A stretch of DNA of 64,000 nucleotides, from NCBI RefSeq assembly GCF_031157315.1, contig NZ_JAVIFU010000019.1:1-64000 (forward strand), written 5' to 3'. Positions 58,021 to 64,000 of this stretch are shown here, in pieces. Every line of letters begins with the position of its first letter. The first letter of the stretch is position 1. The DNA comes from Paenibacillus sp. LHD-38 (lineage in GTDB: Bacteria > Bacillota > Bacilli > Paenibacillales > Paenibacillaceae). Below the pieces are notes generated by a model. That model was not told where the DNA came from, did no database searches, and worked only from the letters and a program-made list of their open reading frames with translations. Both the position numbers and the translations under genes were made by a program.

Positions 58021-59766
58021 ATGTTCAAAGAATGCATGCATCACTCATCCGATTTAAAATGGGCCTATGCCTATGATTGCGATACCTTTCATCTCAGGCT
58101 CCGCACCAAAAGAGATGACGTCGAGGAAGCCGTTGCAGTAACCGGAGACAAATACGACTGGGAAAAACATTCGCTTGATATCCAAATGGAAAAAATCGCG
58201 GCAGATTCCTTATATGATTACTGGGAGGCTGTCATTAAGCCGGAGTTTCATCGTTTCTCTTACGGATTTCGCGTACGCAGCGGGGATGAAACCTTGTGGC
58301 TGATCGAAAATGGTATCTTTGATAAGCAGCCGACCCCAGCGGGCGGCTACTTTGAAGTCCCTTTTATCCATGCCGTCGATTTGTTTGACGCGCCTGAATG
58401 GGCAAAGTCCGCTATCTTCTATCAGATTATGCCTGATCGCTTCGCTAATGGAGACCCAAGCAACGATCCGGAAGGCATTCGTCCTTGGGGCGAAACGCCG
58501 GGCGGTGAAGACCATTTCGGCGGCGATCTGCAAGGGATCATCGATAAGCTGCAGCATCTAACCGATTTGGGCATCAATGCGATTTATTTGACGCCGCTCT
58601 TCACGGCACCGTCCAACCACAAATACGACACGATCGATTACAAGCAAATCGATCCGCAGTTCGGTGATGCCGAGCTTCTTAAGAAACTGGTAAAGGCATG
58701 CCACGAGCTAGACACTCGTGTTGTTCTGGACGCTGTCTTTAATCATACGAGCGAGCAATTCCCACCCTTCCAGGATGTCCTTCAAAACGGAGAAAACTCC
58801 AAGTACAAGGATTGGTTCCATCTGAACGGCTTCCCTGTCGAAGTTAAAGATGGCGCTGCAAATTATGCTACCTTCGGCTTTTACGGCAATATGCCTAAAC
58901 TGAACACCGCGAATCCTGAAGTAAAGCAATACCTGCTCGATATTGCGGTATTTTGGATGAAAGAAGCCGACATCGACGGCTGGCGGCTCGATGTCGCTAA
59001 TGAAATCGACCACGCATTTTGGCGCGAGTTCCGCACGGCGGTCAAAAGCGAAAAATCCGATGCCTTTATTATCGGCGAGGTATGGGGCAATTCCTTAAAC
59101 TGGCTGCATGGGGATGAATTTGATTCGGTCATGAATTATCCGTTCACGAATCAGGTAACCGAATTTTTCACTTCCTCCGAAAGCGTTGGTTCGATTTTCG
59201 CCGATCAAATTAATCGTCTGCTCATGCGTTATCCGCAGCAAACCAATGAGGCCTTATTCAATCTCCTATCCAGCCATGACATCCCGCGTGCGGCAACAAG
59301 GTTTGGCGGCAGCAAAGAACGTCTCAAGCTTGCCATTGTATTCATGCTAACCTCGATGGGTATTCCCTGCATTTATTACGGGGATGAGATCGGCATCGAC
59401 GGCGGCGATGATCCGGACTGCCGCAAATGCATGGAATGGGATACCGAAAAGCAGGACCGTGAGCTGTTTGATTTTTATCAGCTTTTAATCGCCCTTCGCA
59501 AAGAGCATACCGTGCTCCGTGACGGAAGATTCCGATTCCTGCATGCAGATAACGAGAGGGGTACGCTTCTCTTCGAACGATTGAATGGCAAGCAGCATTT
59601 TACCATTTGGATGAACAACACAGAGGAAACGGTAACACTTAAACATCCGATGAACGCTGACGATTGGCGCGATGCCTTAACGAATGATGAGGTCATAACC
59701 ATCGATGATCAGCTTCAAATTGAGCTTGCCCCGCTTGACTTCAGAATTCTATATCGGAACATTTAA
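58021..59766 (+). CDS. GH13 neopullulanase/cyclomaltodextrinase-type amylase
   Basis: 581 aa. An N-terminal CBM34-like domain (about 1-125) precedes a GH13_20-type barrel: DAVFNHT, GWRLDVANE (nucleophile Asp324), IGEVWG (acid/base Glu353) and LLSSHDIPR (Asp420). No signal peptide, so it should act on maltodextrins or cyclodextrins in the cytoplasm. Length fits the family (about 585 aa). It lies close to glgC, which fits glycogen/maltodextrin metabolism, but a terminator separates them. Confidence 0.92.
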   Translation: MFKECMHHSSDLKWAYAYDCDTFHLRLRTKRDDVEEAVAVTGDKYDWEKHSLDIQMEKIAADSLYDYWEAVIKPEFHRFSYGFRVRSGDETLWLIENGIFDKQPTPAGGYFEVPFIHAVDLFDAPEWAKSAIFYQIMPDRFANGDPSNDPEGIRPWGETPGGEDHFGGDLQGIIDKLQHLTDLGINAIYLTPLFTAPSNHKYDTIDYKQIDPQFGDAELLKKLVKACHELDTRVVLDAVFNHTSEQFPPFQDVLQNGENSKYKDWFHLNGFPVEVKDGAANYATFGFYGNMPKLNTANPEVKQYLLDIAVFWMKEADIDGWRLDVANEIDHAFWREFRTAVKSEKSDAFIIGEVWGNSLNWLHGDEFDSVMNYPFTNQVTEFFTSSESVGSIFADQINRLLMRYPQQTNEALFNLLSSHDIPRAATRFGGSKERLKLAIVFMLTSMGIPCIYYGDEIGIDGGDDPDCRKCMEWDTEKQDRELFDFYQLLIALRKEHTVLRDGRFRFLHADNERGTLLFERLNGKQHFTIWMNNTEETVTLKHPMNADDWRDALTNDEVITIDDQLQIELAPLDFRILYRNI

Positions 59767-59770
59767 ATGC

Positions 59771-59818
59771 ATAAGGGCTCTTATCTTGTCATATTGACAA
59801 GGTATGAGCCCTTTCTTC
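59771..59818 (+). terminator. Terminator of the amylase gene
   Basis: AAGGGCTC / GAGCCCTT outer stem with inner CTTGTC/GACAAG pairing, followed by TTTC. Confidence 0.8.
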
Positions 59819-59890
59819 GATTTGCTCCCTAGCGTAAAAACCTTCGTGAGATCTCCGCCTTTTTTTTCAAACAACAGTTTCAAACTCGTT

Positions 59891-59918
59891 TTTGAAGGTT
59901 AAAGATATTCAATATAAT
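59891..59918 (+). promoter_or_regulatory. Promoter of glgC
   Basis: -35 TTTGAA (59891-59896), 16-base spacer, perfect -10 TATAAT (59913-59918); about 54 bases before the start codon. Confidence 0.5.
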
Positions 59919-59971
59919 GAACGCATCTATCCAACATTAACCACACACTTATCGGACAGGGGGAAATTGAA

Positions 59972-61192
59972 TTGAATAGTCATACTGAATGCATTGCCAT
60001 GTTATTAGCAGGTGGAGAAGGACGTCGTTTAGCGCCGCTAACAAGTCAGACCGCCAAGCCCATCATCCCCTTCGGTGACCGCTATCGGATGATCGATTTT
60101 CCACTGAATAACTGTGCAAACTCAAATATCAAAACGATTGGCGTACTTACACAGTACTGTGCCGATAGTGTCCATAAATATATAATGACAAACAATAATG
60201 AACATCAAGTAAAAAATACGCCAAGCGGCGTTTCCATTCTTCCATCTTCGCGCAAATGCGCGGACGGGTATGCAGGTACCGCGGATGCCATTTACCAAAA
60301 CATGGATTTTATTGATCAGCATAACCCCGAGCATGTGCTTATTCTCTCAGGCGACCATATTTACGAAATGGATTATACGCCGATGCTCGAATTCCATAAA
60401 AACCAAAGAGCTGCCGTAACCATTGCTGTCAAACAAGTAGCTTGGCGGGAAGCAAGCCGCTTCGGTATCCTCAAAACGGATGAGCAGTATCGCGTTAGCT
60501 CGTTTCATGAGAAGCCTGCAGAACCAAACAGCAATTTAGCTTCAATGGGCATCTACTTGTTCCGCTGGACGGAGCTGAAAAAATATCTTTTGGAGGATGC
60601 CGGTAACCCGAATTCCAATCATGATTTTGGCAAAGATGTTATCCCTGCGATACTTTCCTCCAAAGCAAATATGGTCGCTTATCCTTACGAAGGCTATTGG
60701 CGCGATGTCGGTACGATCGACAGCTTATGGGAAGCAAACATGGACCTCTTGGACGGCGAACTGAAACTAACCAGCCGTGACTGGAGAGCACAAACAGGTG
60801 TACATACAATCAGGGAGAAGCCTTACCTAAGCCCGAAAGCTGAGGTTACGGATTCCCTTCTTCATCCGGCCTGCATAGTGGAGGCAGATGTAACGCGTTC
60901 TGTCATTTGCACCGGCGTAACGATCGGCGCAGACAGCGAGGTTTACGAAAGCATTATCATGCCCGGGGCTAGAATTGGAAGAAATGTCACTATCCATCGG
61001 GCGATTATCGGTGAGGGAGCAGTCATTCACGACGGCGCGTTTATCGGGAAATTAAATGATGAGATATCGGTTGTTGGCCCAGGCGAAGCGATTACCGCTG
61101 TCGCTTCAACCTTGAACGACTACAATATGAAGCCGTTAGCCAGCTTGCTGAGCTCTGTCCCAAACCGGGTGCATAGCAACATCCTCGGATAA
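59972..61192 (+). CDS. glgC: Glucose-1-phosphate adenylyltransferase
   Basis: 406 aa. Pyrophosphorylase signature AMLLAGGEGRRLAPLTSQTAKPIIPFG, then MIDFPLNNCANSNI, GTADAIYQN, ILSGDHIYEMDY, and a left-handed beta-helix C-terminal part with hexapeptide repeats. It makes ADP-glucose for glycogen synthesis. The start is TTG at 59972, eight bases after AGGGGG; an earlier TTG runs into a stop. glgD, glgA, glgB and glgP are not adjacent, unlike the B. subtilis glg operon. Confidence 0.92.
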   Translation: MNSHTECIAMLLAGGEGRRLAPLTSQTAKPIIPFGDRYRMIDFPLNNCANSNIKTIGVLTQYCADSVHKYIMTNNNEHQVKNTPSGVSILPSSRKCADGYAGTADAIYQNMDFIDQHNPEHVLILSGDHIYEMDYTPMLEFHKNQRAAVTIAVKQVAWREASRFGILKTDEQYRVSSFHEKPAEPNSNLASMGIYLFRWTELKKYLLEDAGNPNSNHDFGKDVIPAILSSKANMVAYPYEGYWRDVGTIDSLWEANMDLLDGELKLTSRDWRAQTGVHTIREKPYLSPKAEVTDSLLHPACIVEADVTRSVICTGVTIGADSEVYESIIMPGARIGRNVTIHRAIIGEGAVIHDGAFIGKLNDEISVVGPGEAITAVASTLNDYNMKPLASLLSSVPNRVHSNILG

Positions 61193-61206
61193 ATCGTCGT
61201 TGAAAA

Positions 61207-61257
61207 AAATAAGGCAAACCGCGGGAGCCTCAGCTCCAGTCGGTTTGCCTTATTTTT
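61207..61257 (+). terminator. Terminator of glgC
   Basis: AATAAGGCAAACCG / CGGTTTGCCTTATT stem with an inner GGAGC/GCTCC hairpin and a T-run. Confidence 0.92.
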
Positions 61258-61316
61258 AAGCCCTTCCAAAAGCTCTCTCTGCCGCATTTTTTTTATTCCA
61301 GCAGTTAGTTCTTCGA

Positions 61317-61730
61317 CTAAAGCTCTTTCGACACAGCTGCCTCTGTCTCTCCCGCTTCGATAGCGCTCACGGCTTCGTCACTGCCTGCTGCAGGCAAGGT
61401 TTCAATTACCAGTTCATCAACTGCTTCCGTCTCTTCAGTGCCTTTGCTGCGAGCTCTCACGGTGCTCACGACATGACTTGCCGCTTGTTTCGTCTTATCC
61501 GCAATCTGAATGGCTTGATTACCGATTTGTTTGGCAATGCGTCCAGTCGTATCCCCCACTTGGCCAGCTACCTTAACCGTTGTGTCGCCTACCTTCTGAG
61601 CGCCGACTGAAATATCCTGACGCAGCTCCTTGCCCGGCTTTGGTGCCAATAACAATGCCGTAATCGATCCCACGACGCCTCCTGCTAATGCGCCAAGAAA
61701 AAATCCTTTAGTTTGTTTACGTGTTGACAT
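61317..61730 (-). CDS. YtxH-domain protein
   Basis: 137 aa. An N-terminal glycine-rich membrane hairpin (GFFLGALAGGVVGSITALLLAPKPGKELRQDI) defines YtxH. The rest is a helical, Lys/Val-rich stretch and an acidic, low-complexity tail (about 95-137). In Bacillus, YtxH is a general-stress protein; the exact role is unknown. Probably co-transcribed with the upstream YtxG-like gene (50-base gap). Confidence 0.82.
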   Translation of the reverse strand: MSTRKQTKGFFLGALAGGVVGSITALLLAPKPGKELRQDISVGAQKVGDTTVKVAGQVGDTTGRIAKQIGNQAIQIADKTKQAASHVVSTVRARSKGTEETEAVDELVIETLPAAGSDEAVSAIEAGETEAAVSKEL

Positions 61731-61780
61731 TATTTTTGCTCCTTTCGTGTTTAGCGCGCTATTCGTTCGTCACAATTTGA

Positions 61781-62257
61781 CTAGGTTTCCGATTCGAATA
61801 CAGAGTCATGTTCATCCTCAGCAGTTGTTCCTGCCTTTCGGCTAGTTTGCCACAGCTGCCACGCAGCCATTCCTAGTTCAGCCCATTCAAGCGCTTCACC
61901 AACCTGCCGCTTCGTACTATAGCGCTTCGCGTGCTGCTCAGCCGATTCCGATAGTACGGACGTTATACGCTCGGCTGCCGATGTCGTATGCGCGATCGCC
62001 CCGCCAACCTGACCCGCTGCCTCAAACAGCTTGCTTGCCGCTTGGAGCTGACGATGTGCGGCACGGATCGTTTCCTCCGCCGGCTGTATAAGCCCGCCAA
62101 GCTCTTGGCTCAGTTTATGCAAATCCTGCCGCATCGCTTCTGCCTCTGCCTGCACTTGGCCTAGCCTCCTCAGTGCTGTCCGTAATGCTATGAGTATCCC
62201 TGCCACTAAAATGACAAATGCTCCCACAGCAATTCCCGCGATCCACGTCATGACCAT
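61781..62257 (-). CDS. DUF948 (YtxG-like) protein
   Basis: 158 aa. One N-terminal membrane helix (about 5-27) followed by a long coiled coil (about 30-125) rich in Ala, Gln, Arg, as in DUF948. First gene of a YtxG-YtxH type pair. Function not established; family members are stress-linked in Bacillus. Confidence 0.8.
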   Translation of the reverse strand: MVMTWIAGIAVGAFVILVAGILIALRTALRRLGQVQAEAEAMRQDLHKLSQELGGLIQPAEETIRAAHRQLQAASKLFEAAGQVGGAIAHTTSAAERITSVLSESAEQHAKRYSTKRQVGEALEWAELGMAAWQLWQTSRKAGTTAEDEHDSVFESET

Positions 62258-62442
62258 GCCCGTATCCCTCCTCCTCCGTCAATTGCAGGGCCTTACGTTA
62301 TAAAGCTCCTAGACGAATGCCCACTTGCGTAATGACAGTATAAGCAGCATGGGCTTGTCATGACACAACCGTGAATGAAAAATCATAATCGGAACGTGTA
62401 GATCGCAATCGGGGAGTTTCGGGAAACATTCGTGCAAAATAC

Positions 62443-62490
62443 AAAAAGGCCGTCTTCGCAAATCTCATCCGATTTGCAAAGACGGCCTAT
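62443..62490 (-). terminator. Terminator of the SufR-like gene
   Basis: A stem AGGCCGTCTT / AAGACGGCCT is extended by GCAAATC/GATTTGC, with a T-run on the minus strand. It lies downstream of the regulator gene. Confidence 0.88.
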
Positions 62491-62509
62491 ATTCAGCTTA
62501 GTTCATTCG

Positions 62510-63175
62510 TTATCCAATACGGTAGCTGCACTTTCCTCCACCCTTAGCCAAGCACTCTGTCCGCTCAACGGGGACGTCAAGCAGAGACTTGAACAAGGAA
62601 AGCTCACAGGTGCAAGCTTGAAGGTATTTGCCGGCAACCTGTGCAATCGGACAATTATATTCATAAAGCATGTAGCTGCCGTCGGTCTGTGTTTCCACTT
62701 CCGCCATATAGCCTCCAGCATTTTGAATCGCAACAAGCTCGCTAACCTTTTGTTCCAAGCTCTTGCCCGCCATTCGCGGCTCATAGCGATCCAGCAGCTT
62801 TTTCTTGCGTCCTTCGAACATCCGGTCAATAAGCACTGCGGTATCCGGGTCATCCGCCAGCTCATCAAGCAAATCCAGCGCAAGCAAATGATAATTTTTC
62901 GGAAAAAGCTCATCCGCTTCAGCCGTCAGCTCATATGCATGGAGCGGTCTGCCCATGGCTTGACGCACAGACACAATTAAAACACTGCCTTCGCTCTCCA
63001 GCGCATACATATGGCGCCGTATCGCCATTTCCGTTAATCCCAATTCGCTGGACAAGTCGCCCGCATGCATTCTACCGCCCGTCTTCAGCAGCATCAATAT
63101 GCGCTCACGCGTAGATTGATCTCCCCGCGATGCCGCTTTAACGACCGCATCGCTTGACATTTTCATCAGCTTCAA
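62510..63175 (-). CDS. SufR-like HTH regulator with a C-terminal cysteine cluster
   Basis: 221 aa. A winged helix-turn-helix (about 20-80; RMHAGDLSSELGLTEMAIRRHMYALE) is followed by a middle helical part. The C-terminal domain has cysteines 175, 188, 190, 208 and 216, spaced C-x12-C-x1-C-x17-C-x7-C. The first spacing (x12) equals that of SufR, which senses Fe-S status through a cluster. The DeoR/ArsR-like regulators of this group bind a [4Fe-4S] or other metal centre; which one here is not known. No suf genes are in the window. Its promoter region holds repeat copies 3 and 4 upstream. Confidence 0.78.
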   Translation of the reverse strand: MKLMKMSSDAVVKAASRGDQSTRERILMLLKTGGRMHAGDLSSELGLTEMAIRRHMYALESEGSVLIVSVRQAMGRPLHAYELTAEADELFPKNYHLLALDLLDELADDPDTAVLIDRMFEGRKKKLLDRYEPRMAGKSLEQKVSELVAIQNAGGYMAEVETQTDGSYMLYEYNCPIAQVAGKYLQACTCELSLFKSLLDVPVERTECLAKGGGKCSYRIG

Positions 63176-63243
63176 CCCTTCACCACCTTCACAGGCTTGA
63201 TAGCGTCATTGTAACGTATTTTAACTTTTTCGTAAATCAACTA

Positions 63244-63350
63244 TACGCAAACTGCTGTCGCCGTCCTCTGCGGGATCTGCGGGATTATCAGTCGTTTCGC
63301 TTAGATAAATAAGGCCATTAATAGTGATAACGTATAAATTCTTATGCACC
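63244..63350 (+). repeat. Copy 3 of the interspersed repeat (diverged)
   Basis: Begins near ACGCAAACTGCTGTCGCCG and ends CTTATGCACC. It keeps the left half with a small insertion after CCTCTGCGG. The right-half stems are weakened (GATAAATAAG, TTAATAGT/ACGTATAAA). It directly abuts copy 4. Confidence 0.75.
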
Positions 63351-63450
63351 AAGCGTAAACGGCTGTCGCCGTCCTCTGTGGCAAAAGCTGTCGTTTCGCG
63401 GAAATATATAAGCTCATTTATAAGTGAAAACTTATAAATTCTTATATACC
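63351..63450 (+). repeat. Copy 4 of the 100-bp interspersed repeat
   Basis: Exactly 100 bases, starts AAGCGTAAACGG and ends CTTATATACC. The inner stem is TTTATAAGT / ACTTATAAA, where copies 1 and 2 have TTTATATGT / ACATATAAA: a T-to-A change on one arm is matched by an A-to-T change on the other. This is a compensatory pair. It follows copy 3 with no gap. Confidence 0.9.
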
Positions 63451-63495
63451 AAAAAAAACGGCTGCAGCCGTTAAATTGCGGCTGCAGCTCGCTTT
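63451..63495 (-). terminator. Terminator of the DUF86 gene
   Basis: Minus strand GCTGCAGCCG / CGGCTGCAGC stem with an 8-base AT-rich loop, followed by eight T residues. It abuts repeat copy 4. Confidence 0.85.
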
Positions 63496-63517
63496 GCTCG
63501 GAAAAAAGTAAAAACCG

Positions 63518-63937
63518 TTACAACTCGCGTTCCAAATAATCCTCAATCGCCTGCTTATAGGCAGGCAATAGCGTTGAGAGCGTCTGAGTGAGCGGATGAA
63601 GCACCGTTCTCTCCCAGACGTAATACTCCTGTACCAGCGGCTTGCGCAGCTTTACGAGCGTAATCAGTGTATCCTGCATATCAGCTGGAAATGCTCCTGC
63701 TTCGCCCGTAATTTCAATGATGTCCTCATAGCTGCTCGCATCACGCAAAATAAACCCGTCAATGAGGAAGCTTCCAACATCCGTCACCGTTTCAACGGCT
63801 AGATGCAGCGCTCTCTCCTGCGCCAAGCCCTCAAGCAGCGTGGCCTGCCAGTTAGAGGCAAGCATGTGAAGCGCAGATGCGATTTCGGTAATCGATTGGA
63901 GCCGTACTGCAATCTGTTCTCGATTCACATAATACAT
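63518..63937 (-). CDS. DUF86 (HepT/YutE-like) protein
   Basis: 139 aa, all helical, matching the HepT-type fold (ALHLAVETVTDVGSFLIDGFILRDASSYEDIIEITGEAG). HepT is the toxin of MntA-HepT pairs, but no nucleotidyltransferase antitoxin gene is adjacent in the window. The Arg-x4-6-His pattern of the ribonuclease form is not clear here, so a housekeeping YutE-like protein is more likely. Confidence 0.8.
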   Translation of the reverse strand: MYYVNREQIAVRLQSITEIASALHMLASNWQATLLEGLAQERALHLAVETVTDVGSFLIDGFILRDASSYEDIIEITGEAGAFPADMQDTLITLVKLRKPLVQEYYVWERTVLHPLTQTLSTLLPAYKQAIEDYLEREL

Positions 63938-63954
63938 TAATCAGTCGCCCGCTT

Positions 63955-64000
63955 TCAGCCTTGTTTCTTTTTTTTCGACTTGCGTTTAAGCCATGCTACC
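63955..64000 (-). CDS. Possible C-terminus of a gene running in from the right (partial)
   Basis: A minus-strand frame ends in AWLKRKSKKKKQG and a TGA at 63955, 17 bases before the DUF86 start codon. The basic tail and the close spacing suit an upstream operon gene, but 46 bases are too few to be sure. Confidence 0.3.
   Translation of the reverse strand, partial: VAWLKRKSKKKKQG

Noticed and set aside
63244..63450. The two tandem repeats as a small CRISPR array
   Set aside because: The copies are 100 bases long, abut without spacers, contain internal hairpins, and no cas gene is in the window.
63518..63937. DUF86 gene as a HepT toxin of an MntA-HepT pair
   Set aside because: No MntA-type nucleotidyltransferase gene is adjacent in the window, and the ribonuclease-type Arg/His motif is unclear; a YutE-like protein is more likely.

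Overview
The window looks like a chromosomal segment of a low-to-mid-GC, Gram-positive, spore-former-type Bacillota, most like Paenibacillus or a close relative. This rests on gene content: Shine-Dalgarno sites close to AGGAGG, frequent TTG/GTG starts, a hemE-hemH-hemY order with the Gram-positive coproporphyrin-type heme enzymes, LtaS, YitT, DUF2600/YtpB, a YtxG/YtxH pair, DUF1450, and a Firmicute-type Pel locus. No rRNA, tRNA, CRISPR array or prophage was seen.

Layout. 1-294 is the right end of an IS3-family insertion sequence. 0.4-8.2 kb holds a TlpA/ResA-like thioredoxin, a JAMM peptidase, a DUF294-exonuclease pair, an ammonium transporter with a perfect GlnR/TnrA-type operator, a MerR regulator with a YugP-like zinc peptidase, a LysR regulator and a rhomboid protease. 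8.3-13.4 kb holds tpx, a DUF1499-like gene preceded by a probable 6S RNA, a YesL-like gene, a CshA-type DEAD-box helicase and yitT. 13.5-24.7 kb holds a putative glycoside hydrolase, pfkA, a YtpB homologue with a small coupled gene, an MFS transporter, yebC flanked by two copies of a 100-bp repeat, a cold-shock gene, a methyltransferase, small genes, pepF and a GH25 lysozyme. 24.7-33.1 kb holds acetyltransferase, transglutaminase, DUF92, GDPD and CapA-like genes and the overlapping hemE-hemH-hemY operon.

The centrepiece is 33.3-45.8 kb. It is a GC-richer, tightly overlapping, seven-gene forward operon with a divergent DUF4832 putative glycoside hydrolase. Its order is: an NAD-dependent epimerase fused to a PelD-like c-di-GMP receptor; PelE; a PelA-like DUF2194 deacetylase; PelF glycosyltransferase; a PelG-like membrane protein fused to a CotH-type kinase through an internal lipoprotein-like signal sequence; a VTC (polyphosphate polymerase-type) protein; and a DUF4956 membrane protein. 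The inferred logic is that the epimerase makes the sugar nucleotide, PelD/E/F/G polymerise and export under c-di-GMP control, the deacetylase tailors the polymer outside, and CotH/VTC/DUF4956 add an unknown phosphate-related function.

45.9-64 kb returns to housekeeping: an MFS transporter that may be leaderless, an O-methyltransferase, a THUMP rRNA methyltransferase, ltaS, a PDZ-Lon membrane protease, a DUF3990 ADP-ribosyltransferase-like gene overlapping a small partner, DUF1450, a cysteine-poor HesB-like protein, DUF1232, an M14 peptidase, murI, an SDR and a GH13 amylase, glgC, a YtxG/YtxH pair, a SufR-like regulator with a C-terminal cysteine cluster, two tandem copies of the 100-bp repeat, and a DUF86 protein. 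The four repeat copies share a nested-hairpin half in which one stem shows a compensatory base change. All family names come from reading the protein sequences; none was confirmed by a database search.
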